A DNA stretch of 10,762 nucleotides, from positions 1 through 10,762 of the forward strand of contig JBKQWK010000125.1 in NCBI GenBank assembly GCA_052139595.1, read 5' to 3'. Position numbers and translations under genes: made by a program. Of this stretch, positions 1 to 6,006 are shown in pieces. The notes below the pieces were generated by a model. It made no database searches and was not told the DNA's origin. It was given only the letters and a program-made list of their open reading frames with translations. Within the stretch, counting starts at the first letter, position 1, and each line of letters begins with the position of its first letter. Source of the stretch: JBKQWK01 sp052139595. Its GTDB lineage: Bacteria; Actinomycetota; Thermoleophilia; UBA2241.

Positions 1-685
1 CGACAAAGTCGTCGCCCCAGCCGCCCTCCACGAGCGCATCGACGATGCGGGTCGTGCCGTGCACGTCTTCCACCGCCAGATCGAACTTGTCGGCGAACTC
101 AAGCACGCGGGCCCGATATGTCTCCAGGTCATGCCTGCCGCTATCGATGAGCACTATGCGCGTGTAGTGCGCCAGGAGCAGACGCATCATCTTCTCGGCC
201 CGCTCCTCGCCGCGGCGCTCAATCAGCTTGCCGTGTTCACTGAGGATCGTGTCGCATTCGTCAAGGTATGACTTGGTCAGGTAGTAGGTGCCACAAGCCG
301 CCGCAGATTGCGCCGCGAAAGCCTCATTGGAGCCCAGCATCATGGCGATGCAGTCGTCCACACGCGGGACCACCAGCGTCGCATATTTGGTTTTGAGGCC
401 AAGGACGGCGTTCGAGCACATACCATAGCCGAGCACAATCGTGACGCCCGGTTTGTCGGCGGCGGCCACGGCGACGCGCAGCGCCTCTTTCAGTCGCTCC
501 GGGCTCAGGTGGAGCTGTGCGTCGAGGGTCTGGCAATCGACATCGGCGGTAGCGCCCGACGCAAGCTCACCGACGACAGCCGGGCAGGCAATGAATTTCA
601 GCCTGCCTGCCCGGCCGTCGTCGCTCTCCACGCTGCCCGGATCTACACCACCGTCTTCCGCTGCGTTGTCATTCGCCCTGCTCAT
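1..685 (-). CDS. DUF1638 domain protein (3' end beyond window)
   Basis: Reading leftward from the ATG at 685 gives 228 codons without a stop, so the C-terminus lies outside the window. The core begins near residue 30 (KFIAC). It carries the run GYGMCSNAVLGL (87-97) and then VVPRVDDCIAMMLGS (105-119), which I recognise as the hallmark of DUF1638. Cysteines at 34, 90, 112 and 131 could be functional. DUF1638 has no established biochemical role to my knowledge, but it is frequently encoded beside corrinoid proteins and URO-D-type methyltransferases, as here. The gene follows the methyltransferase stop by 29 bases, so it is probably the third gene of that operon. The first ~28 residues are acidic and poorly structured. 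The ribosome site before 685 is weak (AAAGG about 16 bases away), so a later start such as the GTG at codon 19 is possible. The family call is solid; the start is not. Confidence 0.85.
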   Translation of the reverse strand, partial: MSRANDNAAEDGGVDPGSVESDDGRAGRLKFIACPAVVGELASGATADVDCQTLDAQLHLSPERLKEALRVAVAAADKPGVTIVLGYGMCSNAVLGLKTKYATLVVPRVDDCIAMMLGSNEAFAAQSAAACGTYYLTKSYLDECDTILSEHGKLIERRGEERAEKMMRLLLAHYTRIVLIDSGRHDLETYRARVLEFADKFDLAVEDVHGTTRIVDALVEGGWGDDFV

Positions 686-714
686 GTCGCAGACAGAACT
701 GCCTTTCTTTAACC

Positions 715-1971
715 TCAGAAGACGCCGTATTCGTCCGCCGCTTCGCGCAACGCCATCACGTTCTCCGGCTTCGCCTCGTCGGGGATGCCCATGTTCGCAT
801 CGAGCATCAGCGTTCCGCTGTCGCCAAACAGCTCAACGAGCTCCTTGACGTCGTCTTTGACCTGCTGCGGCGTGCCCGCGCAGAGGAGCGAGGCCGGCAC
901 GTTGCCCCAGAAACACATGGTAGCGCCGCAAACCTCCTTGAACTTCTTACGGTCGACTTTGTCAAAGTGCGCCGCCACCTTGCCAGCGGGCAGCTCGGCC
1001 AGGTATTTGAGCCGTGGCGTGTAGTCGCCTTCGAAGAGCGGCATCGGAACCAGGTCTTTGGCCACCAGCGCCTCGATGAGAGCCTTGAAGGTGGGCCAGT
1101 AGAAGCGCTCGAACTGCTCGTCGCTCATGAAACCGCCGGCACCGCGATGCATGGGGATGAAGATACGCGGGTTACCGAACATCTCCGCCGCCTGGATAGC
1201 AAAGGCAATAGTCGGCACCTGCATCAGGTCGATGGTCGCCAGCAGCTGCTCGGGATGCCGGAATATATCCAGGGTGCTGCCGCGCAAGCTGCGCAGCGTG
1301 TCGGAGACCACGTCAAAGGCCGGGATCGTCGGAGCCGCCCAGGTCACCGGATAGCCGAGACCGGCCATCTCCTGCGTGTAGGTGGCCACGGCACCGTTGT
1401 AGGCGTCGGCCGCGTCGGCCAGAGCGAGAAGCGTCTGCAACGCTTTGCGCATCGGCGGAGCAGCGGCGATGGAACCGCCGATCGACTGCAGGTAGTACAT
1501 GTTCGACAGCCAGTAGAGCGGTGGAATCGGCACCTGACCGAGACCTTCGAGGTTGCCGGCAATGCGGGGAAAGATCCTGGTCAGAGTAAAGCCGTTGGGG
1601 TCGGCGAGAAACTCATCGTACTCGTCCGCCTTCAGGTACTCATTCTCGACGAACTGGAACGGCTCATTGTCGGGCAGATCGCCGCCCGGCCAGCGAAACT
1701 GCTTGGTCGCCAGCGCCTCGTAGCCGTCATGACCGAAGAGGCCGGTGGGCGGCGCAAAGTCCCAGCCGAACTTGAGCGTACATTCTTTCATGGCTTGCGA
1801 ACGCACCGCGTGATCGTAGCCACAGACACGATTCGAGATGCCCTTGATCTTGGTTGGGAAGTAGTGCACCACGAGAGGCACGATCGGCACGCGGTCCGGC
1901 TTCTTGAGGGCCACGATGTCGTTGAAGCGCTGCTCGCGCTGCTTGTAAAGTTCGTCGCCGCTGACGGTCAT
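715..1971 (-). CDS. URO-D-superfamily corrinoid-dependent methyltransferase
   Basis: The protein has 418 residues with the TIM-barrel pattern of uroporphyrinogen decarboxylase-like methyltransferases (the MtaA/CmuA-type clan). Such enzymes move methyl groups between a donor and a corrinoid protein, or from the corrinoid protein to a thiol or folate acceptor. The opening LKKPDRVPIVPLVVHY (22-36), GNVPASLL (356-363) and the C-terminal GIPDEAKPENV (395-405) fit this clan and not true haem-pathway HemE. The MtaA zinc motif (His-x-Cys-Gly) appears to be replaced by FEGD (313-316), and the later cysteine region by ANMG (392-395). Metal use or chemistry may therefore differ. The start at 1971 is chosen because its ATG overlaps the stop of the corrinoid-protein gene (ATGA) and GGAGGG lies 8 bases upstream; a start at 1992 would add seven residues. 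Translational coupling implies the two proteins work as a pair. The methyl donor (methoxylated aromatic, methylamine, other) cannot be read from sequence. Confidence 0.88.
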   Translation of the reverse strand: MTVSGDELYKQREQRFNDIVALKKPDRVPIVPLVVHYFPTKIKGISNRVCGYDHAVRSQAMKECTLKFGWDFAPPTGLFGHDGYEALATKQFRWPGGDLPDNEPFQFVENEYLKADEYDEFLADPNGFTLTRIFPRIAGNLEGLGQVPIPPLYWLSNMYYLQSIGGSIAAAPPMRKALQTLLALADAADAYNGAVATYTQEMAGLGYPVTWAAPTIPAFDVVSDTLRSLRGSTLDIFRHPEQLLATIDLMQVPTIAFAIQAAEMFGNPRIFIPMHRGAGGFMSDEQFERFYWPTFKALIEALVAKDLVPMPLFEGDYTPRLKYLAELPAGKVAAHFDKVDRKKFKEVCGATMCFWGNVPASLLCAGTPQQVKDDVKELVELFGDSGTLMLDANMGIPDEAKPENVMALREAADEYGVF

Positions 1972-2606
1972 TGCGCCTGCCCTCCAGTCCACGCTGCGGC
2001 CAGTTTCAGCGCCGCCGTCACGTCGTTACCCCAGCCGTCGGCGCCGGTATAGACCTGGACCTGCGCATCGGCTGGCGAACCGCCGACCATGATCTTCACC
2101 TGGTCGCGCAGACCGGCGGCAGCAATCGCCGCGACCGTGTCCTTCATCGAGTCGAACGACAACGTGAGCAGGCCTGAGAGCCCGACGACCTCGGGCTTGT
2201 GCTCCTTGATCGCCGCGACAAACGATTCTACCGGCACGTCAATGCCGAGGTCGTGAACCTCGTAGCCGTTAATGCCGAGCATCATGACGACGATATCCTT
2301 GCCAATGTCGTGGATGTCGCCGTGCACCGTACCAATGACCACGGTGCCGCGCTTCTGCCCGTCGCCGGCACCGCTCAGATGCGGCTTCACCTCGGCGGAG
2401 ATCGCCTTCATGATCTCGCCACCCATGATCAGCTCGGGGATGAAGACCTCCTCGCACTCGAACTTTTCGCCAAGGGCGGTCATCGCCTCTCGGGCCTGGT
2501 CGAGCACCGCCTGCGGGTCGGTGCCGGCGTCGAGCATGCTCTGAACGAGTGCCATGGCCTCGTCTTCGCGCATGCCGACAATCGCGTCGGTCAACTCGTG
2601 TGACAT
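1968..2606 (-). CDS. Corrinoid (B12-binding) protein of a methyltransferase system
   Basis: The protein has 212 residues, the usual length of free-standing corrinoid proteins (MtbC/MtaC/MtvC type). Residues 1-85 form the helical cap domain also found in methionine synthase. Residues ~87-205 form the Rossmann-like B12-binding domain. D97-x-H99-x-x-G102 in GDIHDIGKD supplies the histidine expected to coordinate cobalt from below; GLSGLL (142-147) and the late VGGSPA support the fold. In known systems such a protein carries the methyl group as methyl-Co(III) between two methyltransferases. The ATG at 2606 has AGGAG six bases upstream. The reading frame stays open much further upstream, but that part lies in the promoter region and opposite the GntR gene, so it is not coding. 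It is the first gene of the leftward operon and overlaps the methyltransferase start by 4 bases. Confidence 0.95.
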   Translation of the reverse strand: MSHELTDAIVGMREDEAMALVQSMLDAGTDPQAVLDQAREAMTALGEKFECEEVFIPELIMGGEIMKAISAEVKPHLSGAGDGQKRGTVVIGTVHGDIHDIGKDIVVMMLGINGYEVHDLGIDVPVESFVAAIKEHKPEVVGLSGLLTLSFDSMKDTVAAIAAAGLRDQVKIMVGGSPADAQVQVYTGADGWGNDVTAALKLAAAWTGGQAQ

Positions 2607-2644
2607 CTGCTGCTCCTCGCGTCGGGGAACTGATCCTGAACGGC

Positions 2645-2673
2645 ACTCTACAGGAAAGTTACCTACTGGTCTA
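2645..2673 (-). promoter_or_regulatory. Candidate promoter of the leftward corrinoid operon
   Basis: On the minus strand, TAGACC (2673-2668) and TAGAGT (2650-2645) are separated by 17 bases. Each matches the sigma-70 consensus at four of six positions. The -10 lies 38 bases before the corrinoid-protein ATG. The -35 falls inside the candidate GntR operator, so repressor binding there would block polymerase. Prediction by eye only. Confidence 0.45.
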
Positions 2674-2684
2674 GGGTAGTTACC
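2657..2684. promoter_or_regulatory. Candidate HutC/DasR-like operator
   Basis: The 16-mer ACTGGTCTAGGGTAGT (2665-2680) matches 12 of 16 positions of the DasR operator consensus ACTGGTCTAGACCACT, including the whole first ten bases. DasR belongs to the same HutC/UTRA subfamily as the regulator encoded 32 bases downstream. The site is flanked by two exact AGTTACC direct repeats (2657-2663 and 2678-2684), 21 bases apart, which is two helical turns. TACCTAC and GTAGTTA (2660-2666 and 2676-2682) also form an imperfect inverted repeat. The right half-site is degenerate, so binding is inferred. Confidence 0.5.
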
Positions 2685-2697
2685 GTCACGAGGGTGG

Positions 2698-2703
2698 TAT
2701 GAT
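2698..2703 (+). promoter_or_regulatory. Candidate -10 box of the GntR gene, possibly leaderless
   Basis: TATGAT matches TATAAT at five of six positions and ends eight bases before the regulator ATG at 2712. Transcription would then begin at or within two bases of the start codon. No well-spaced ribosome site is seen (AGGG at 2691 is 17 bases away), which agrees with a leaderless mRNA. No good -35 was found at 16-18 bases, which may suit a gene that represses itself. Confidence 0.45.
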
Positions 2704-2711
2704 GCCAAACA

Positions 2712-3464
2712 ATGAGCGTCGTCAGCGCCATCGATCGATCGTTGTACGAGCCGCCGTATGCGCAGCTCGCGCGGCTGCTGCGCGAGCGCATCGCCCGCGG
2801 CGAGTACCGGCCAGGCGACCGTCTGCCCTCCGAAGCGGAACTCTGCGCAACCTACCGAGTCAGCCCGATGACGGTGCGCCGGGCGGTCACTCTGCTCGTG
2901 CAGGAAGAGGTGGCCACCACCGAGCAGGGACGGGGCACTTTCGTCAAGTCGCCCAAACTCGGCGCCGCGACCTTCGACCTTAGTGATTTGCGACGCTACC
3001 TTGACGACCAGGCCACTGCGGTGACGATCCTCGAGGCGCGCATTGTCTCGGCGTCGGCCCGCGTGAGCAGCAAACTGGCGGTCGGCGAAGGCGCGCGGGT
3101 TATTGCCATCAAGCGCCTCCTCAGCCGCGAGGAGGAACTCATCTTCTACCACAGCGAGTACCTCGTTTTCGATCCTGCCCGGCCGCTGGTCGAGGCCGAA
3201 CTCGGCGTGACTGCGCTGCGCGATCTGTTCTCCGGCAGCGGTGGCGCGGATCTCAAGTACGGCCGTCTCACACTCCATGCCTCGGCCTTCACGGCGAAGG
3301 AAGCGGCCTATCTGGGCGGACAGGCGGGCACGCTGGCCTGGGTCGTCGAGCATCTCTTCTACGACTTTGACGACCGCCCCGAGAGTTGGGGGCGATTCGT
3401 CGGCAGAGCCGACCGTCTCACCTTTTCCTCCACGGTCGGCATTCCCGGCGACGACGGAGGGTGA
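2712..3464 (+). CDS. GntR-family regulator, HutC subfamily (UTRA domain)
   Basis: The protein has 250 residues. The winged helix-turn-helix spans about residues 13-78: PPYAQLARLLRERI, GEYRPGDRLPSEAELC and the recognition helix SPMTVRRAVTLL (51-62), closing with GRGTFV (73-78). Residues ~100-242 form a UTRA effector domain (VIAIKRLLSREEELIFYHSEYL, then AWVVEHLFYDFDDRPESW near the end). UTRA proteins bind small ligands such as sugar phosphates or histidine-pathway intermediates and release DNA. This regulator sits between two corrinoid-protein genes transcribed divergently, so it likely controls both arms through the operator at 2657-2684. The start at 2712 is fixed by an in-frame stop at 2700. 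A different frame opening at 2699 gives a basic, low-complexity product and is not a gene. The effector is unknown; a methylated substrate or its demethylated product is my inference. Confidence 0.93.
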   Translation: MSVVSAIDRSLYEPPYAQLARLLRERIARGEYRPGDRLPSEAELCATYRVSPMTVRRAVTLLVQEEVATTEQGRGTFVKSPKLGAATFDLSDLRRYLDDQATAVTILEARIVSASARVSSKLAVGEGARVIAIKRLLSREEELIFYHSEYLVFDPARPLVEAELGVTALRDLFSGSGGADLKYGRLTLHASAFTAKEAAYLGGQAGTLAWVVEHLFYDFDDRPESWGRFVGRADRLTFSSTVGIPGDDGG

Positions 3465-3468
3465 CCCC

Positions 3469-4116
3469 GTGACGTCCCCGACAGGCGAAACGGATCTGGC
3501 CACTCTGATCGTGCGCATGGACGAGCAGGGTAGCCTGGCGGCGATCACTCGCCGCCTGGAGGCCGGCGAAACTGCGCTGGCGCTGATGGACGAGTGCCGC
3601 ACTGGTATGGAGCGCGTCGGCGAGCTGTATGAGCAGGGCACCTACTTTATCTCTGCCCTCATCATGGCCGGCGAGATCTTCCGCGAGGCGGCCGAGATCC
3701 TCCTGCCTCGCCTCGAACTCACGCCTCGCCCCGCGAACGCAGGCAGAATCGTGATGGCGACGGTCAAGGGCGACATCCATGACATCGGCAAGAACATCGT
3801 CATCACGTTGCTCGACGCACATGGCTTCACCGTTATCGACCTTGGTGTAGACGTGCCGGCCGAGACGATCGCTGACGCCGTCGAGGCCGAGCGACCGGAC
3901 GTACTCGGCCTCTCGTGCCTGCTCACCACCGGCTTCGCCGGCATGCGGCAGACGGTCGCGGCGGTGCGCAAGCGCACCGCCGGGTGGCCGCGGCGCCTGC
4001 CAGTCGTCATTGGCGGCGCACCGATCGACCAGACCGTCGCCGACCAGGCCGGTGCGGATGGCTGGTGCACCGACGGCGTGCACAGCATCGCGGTCGTGCG
4101 CACCCTGCTGGGGTAA
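3469..4116 (+). CDS. Second corrinoid (B12-binding) protein
   Basis: GTG start at 3469 with GGAGGG (3456-3461) seven bases upstream, and only four bases after the GntR stop, so the two genes are certainly co-transcribed. The 215-residue product again has a helical cap domain (residues ~10-90) and a B12 domain. D102-x-H104-x-x-G107 in KGDIHDIGKNI holds the expected cobalt-binding histidine, followed by GLSCLL and VIGGAPI. It is clearly a paralogue of the leftward corrinoid protein but diverged (TPRPANAGRIVMATVK against GDGQKRGTVVIGTVH before the motif). No methyltransferase gene lies beside it on this strand. It may share the leftward methyltransferase, serve another one elsewhere, or act as a B12-dependent sensor or accessory. 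The frame remains open upstream to 3241 but that overlaps the regulator and lacks a start context. Confidence 0.93.
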   Translation: MTSPTGETDLATLIVRMDEQGSLAAITRRLEAGETALALMDECRTGMERVGELYEQGTYFISALIMAGEIFREAAEILLPRLELTPRPANAGRIVMATVKGDIHDIGKNIVITLLDAHGFTVIDLGVDVPAETIADAVEAERPDVLGLSCLLTTGFAGMRQTVAAVRKRTAGWPRRLPVVIGGAPIDQTVADQAGADGWCTDGVHSIAVVRTLLG

Positions 4117-4196
4117 ACTGCGGCGACGCCGGTCGTCCGTCCGCGGCGATGTAAGCTCTCTATGACGGCCAGCTGTAACGAGAGGAGATCACCGCA

Positions 4197-4859
4197 ATGG
4201 AGTTCGACAGCGTCATCCGTGGCCGACGAAGCATCCGCGCCTATACCAATCAGACCGTGCCTGAGGATCTCATCCACACGGTCCTCGATGAGGCGCGCTG
4301 GACACCGTCGTGGCGCAATACCCAGGCCTGGAACGTCTGGGTTGTGAGCGGCGACGCTCTTGATCAGTTCAAGCGTGAGTTTACAACTGCGATCGAGCAT
4401 GGCGAGCCGGCAGCGATGGATCTGAACGCGACGGCCGAGTGGCCGCAAGCCTGCTCGGCCCGCACCACTACCCTCATGAAGAGCCGCGCCGCAACACTTG
4501 AGGCGGCCGGCGAAGACACCGACCCGGCCGCCTCCCTGCTGCGCATGGCCGATCTCTTCGATGCACCCTGCCTGCTCGTTTTCGGCTTCGAGGACTGCCT
4601 CGCCGAGGCGTATGCCAGTTTCGACTCGGGCCTCTTCGTGCAGAGCGTCTGCCTCGCCGCCCACGATAAAGGCCTGGGCACCTGCATCGTCGCTACGGTC
4701 GTCCGTTACCCGCAGATCCTGCGTCATCTGCTGCCCGGCGCCGACGACAAGCGCTTCGTCGTTGCCGTCACCCTCGGCTACCCCGACAGCGCAGCGCCGG
4801 CGAACACCTTCGCGCGCTCGCGCGCCGGCCTGGACGAGATCGTAACCTGGGTGTCGTAA
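4197..4859 (+). CDS. Nitroreductase-family FMN oxidoreductase
   Basis: The protein has 220 residues. The N-terminal RGRRSIRAYTNQTVPEDLI (8-26) is the FMN-phosphate-binding opening typical of nitroreductases. It is followed by WTPSWRNTQAWNVWVV (35-50), then GLGTCIV (159-165) and VTLGYP (191-196) near the end. Members are homodimeric cytoplasmic FMN enzymes using NAD(P)H to reduce nitro groups, quinones, enones or other acceptors; the native substrate cannot be deduced. The ATG at 4197 has AGGAG nine bases upstream. It lies 80 bases after the second corrinoid protein on the same strand with no evident terminator between, so it may be read through from the regulator transcript. A redox role tied to the corrinoid module is possible but not shown. 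Residues 70-120 form a variable insert-like stretch rich in Ala, Thr and Asp. Confidence 0.92.
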   Translation: MEFDSVIRGRRSIRAYTNQTVPEDLIHTVLDEARWTPSWRNTQAWNVWVVSGDALDQFKREFTTAIEHGEPAAMDLNATAEWPQACSARTTTLMKSRAATLEAAGEDTDPAASLLRMADLFDAPCLLVFGFEDCLAEAYASFDSGLFVQSVCLAAHDKGLGTCIVATVVRYPQILRHLLPGADDKRFVVAVTLGYPDSAAPANTFARSRAGLDEIVTWVS

Positions 4860-4899
4860 CAAACCAGGGTGCGATCGTCTGCGTCGTAGCGAGTGAGGT

Positions 4900-4949
4900 T
4901 GCGACCTCAGTCTTGTGACGCGCGAGTCTGCGACCTCGGTGTCGTGACG
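4900..4949. repeat. Imperfect 21-base direct repeat, two copies
   Basis: TGCGACCTCAGTCTTGTGACG (4900-4920) recurs as TGCGACCTCGGTGTCGTGACG (4929-4949) with 18 of 21 identities and a 29-base period. Each copy is preceded by GCGAGT. The first copy overlaps the right arm of a small hairpin. Function unknown. Confidence 0.6.
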
Positions 4950-5094
4950 TTTGCGCGCCTGCTTCAGTCGGTGAGCAGTTCCTGTATACGTATCCTTGGC
5001 GACAGCGCTAGCGGCATCCGTGACGGCACGCCGCCAGCGTCCAGAACACCGCGCTGCCAGCGCTCGGCTGCGCCAAGCTGCAAGAAAGAGTGTG

Positions 5095-5141
5095 AACTGA
5101 AAGAAACCGGCAGCACGCATGATGTGCGCACGACTGCCGGT
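5095..5141 (-). terminator. Rho-independent-type terminator for the ferredoxin/ArsR transcript
   Basis: The 8-bp stem ACCGGCAG (5106-5113) / CTGCCGGT (5134-5141) encloses a 20-base loop that can itself pair (GCAC/GTGC). Read on the minus strand, the stem is followed at once by TTTCTTTC, a pyrimidine tail suited to termination. It lies about 110 bases beyond the ferredoxin stop. On the plus strand the tail is weaker (CTTGCCTTA), so it may act partly in both directions. Confidence 0.6.
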
Positions 5142-5253
5142 CTTGCCTTACCTCAGGTGAACGGTGCTCTTGCCTGGTCTCGCATAATCAACAGCGGTGT
5201 TCCGAGGCGAACCTTGCCTTTGCTGATCGCGAGCGCCCGGTCGCAACCTCGAG

Positions 5254-5427
5254 TCAGCGAGAAAACGTGCCGCAGATGCTCGTGCAGAGGCCGCAGTCGG
5301 TGCAGCGCTCGTCGTCGATGCGGGGTACCTCATAGATGGAGTTCTGCGTGATCGCCCCGGCAGGGCAGTAACGCACGGCCGGGCAGGGGTGATTCTTGGG
5401 GCATGATGCCTCGTTAACGATAATCAC
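5254..5427 (-). CDS. Small 4Fe-4S ferredoxin, NHPCP type, 57 residues
   Basis: GTG start at 5427 with GGAG about nine bases upstream (in GAGGAGAAGGCTT). The 57-residue product reads as a ferredoxin: C9-PKNHP-C15-PAVRY-C21-PAGAI, then C42-TD-C45-GL-C48-TSI-C52. By analogy with two-cluster ferredoxins, C42, C45, C48 and C21 would bind one complete 4Fe-4S cluster. Only C9, C15 and C52 remain for a second, so that site may hold a 3Fe-4S cluster, use a non-Cys ligand such as H13, or be absent. The final Cys is followed by GTFSR and a stop, without the usual proline. Expected role: soluble electron carrier for a redox enzyme not identifiable here. It is the likely second gene behind the ArsR regulator (209-base gap). 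Its short length and GTG start make it easy to miss, but the cysteine pattern is clear. Confidence 0.9.
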   Translation of the reverse strand: MIIVNEASCPKNHPCPAVRYCPAGAITQNSIYEVPRIDDERCTDCGLCTSICGTFSR

Positions 5428-5479
5428 AAGCCTTCTCCTCTCCGGATCGGGTTTTTCCTCTCTGGAACAAGCCTTCTCC
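5426..5479. repeat. 13-base direct repeat duplicating the ferredoxin ribosome-site region
   Basis: ACAAGCCTTCTCC occurs at 5426-5438 and again at 5467-5479, 41 bases apart. On the minus strand it reads GGAGAAGGCTTGT, which covers the spacer and start codon of the ferredoxin gene. The outer copy precedes GTT, not GTG, so it is not a second start. It may be a trace of a small tandem duplication. Confidence 0.6.
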
Positions 5480-5636
5480 GCCTTCTGTTCTCAGGATGAT
5501 CTCTCAGCGCTGTCTCGCCGCGAACCGCTGCGACACCAGCTGCCGCTACATGCGCCGGCAACGTACAAAGCCCTAGCCTTTGCCTCAACCTACGTCTTTC
5601 TGTCGACCTCGTCCTCGGCGCTCTGACCGCCTCGTG

Positions 5637-5999
5637 CTACGGCTCTCTGATCAATTCGACGCCAGCGACTGGCTCGGCCTGCCGCTCAAGCACCTGCGCC
5701 CGCACCGCTGCCTGGCGACCGACGACCTCGTCGATCAGCTCACAGCCCTGCGCGAGACGCGTGTCGACGACCCGCCAGATGACCCTGCCTTCTTCCCGGC
5801 TGCGAATGACGAGGCCCTCGCGCTGCAGCACTGCCAGGTGCTGCGAGACATTGGGCCGGCTCACGCCGAGCAGCTCGGCCAGCTCGCTCGGTGTATGACC
5901 ACACTCGCAAAGCAGGTGCAGCATCTCGTGACGAGTGGGGTTGGCGAGGGCCGCAAAGACGGCGGCATGAATGGCATAGCGTTGGCGATCGTTGTTCAC
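5637..5999 (-). CDS. ArsR/SmtB-family transcriptional regulator with CxC motif
   Basis: The protein has 120 residues and starts at GTG 5999. The winged helix-turn-helix is plain: ALANPTRHEMLHLL (17-30), SELAELLGVSRPNVSQHLAVLQREGLV (38-64) and the wing IRSREEGRVIWRVVD (65-79). C31-E-C33-G-H35 lies where ArsR/CadC proteins carry their metal(loid)-binding CxC (ELCVCD type), so thiol-based sensing of a metal, metalloid or redox change is plausible. A third cysteine, C86, lies in the C-terminal helix. These proteins are dimeric repressors that leave DNA when the ligand binds. The TATAAT box seven bases before the GTG suggests a leaderless, self-regulated transcript that continues to the ferredoxin. 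No metal transporter or arsenate reductase gene is adjacent, so the inducer is open. Confidence 0.93.
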   Translation of the reverse strand: MNNDRQRYAIHAAVFAALANPTRHEMLHLLCECGHTPSELAELLGVSRPNVSQHLAVLQREGLVIRSREEGRVIWRVVDTRLAQGCELIDEVVGRQAAVRAQVLERQAEPVAGVELIREP

Positions 6000-6006
6000 G
6001 GCGGGA

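Larger units (their letters stand above)
4860..5253. other. 394-base non-coding stretch between nitroreductase and ferredoxin
   Basis: No convincing gene is present on either strand. Frames open across it have Arg/Ser-rich translations without domain patterns. It holds a 21-base imperfect direct repeat (4900-4949), a 6-bp hairpin TGAGGT-TGCG-ACCTCA (4894-4909) that could help end the nitroreductase transcript, and a stronger hairpin at 5106-5141. The rest looks like degraded or spacer sequence between convergent genes. Confidence 0.6.

Noticed and set aside
967..2052. 361-codon open frame on the plus strand opposite the methyltransferase
   Set aside because: Translation is His/Arg/Gly-rich without domain pattern, and the minus-strand frame has clear URO-D motifs, a ribosome site and coupling to the corrinoid protein.
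2607..2711. Cobalamin riboswitch before the corrinoid genes
   Set aside because: The 105-base divergent region is too short and shows no B12-box-like conserved core; operator and promoter elements explain it.
2607..3641. Long N-terminal extension of the leftward corrinoid protein
   Set aside because: It would run through the divergent promoter and opposite the GntR gene; the ATG at 2606 has a good ribosome site and gives the family's normal length.
3642..5120. 492-codon open frame on the minus strand opposite the second corrinoid protein and nitroreductase
   Set aside because: It is a GC-driven mirror frame; both plus-strand genes opposite it show family motifs, and the product has no recognisable fold.
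5560..5588. TTGAGG-17-TACGTT on the minus strand as a separate ferredoxin promoter
   Set aside because: The -10 matches only three of six positions and the site is 133 bases from the start; read-through from the ArsR promoter is simpler.
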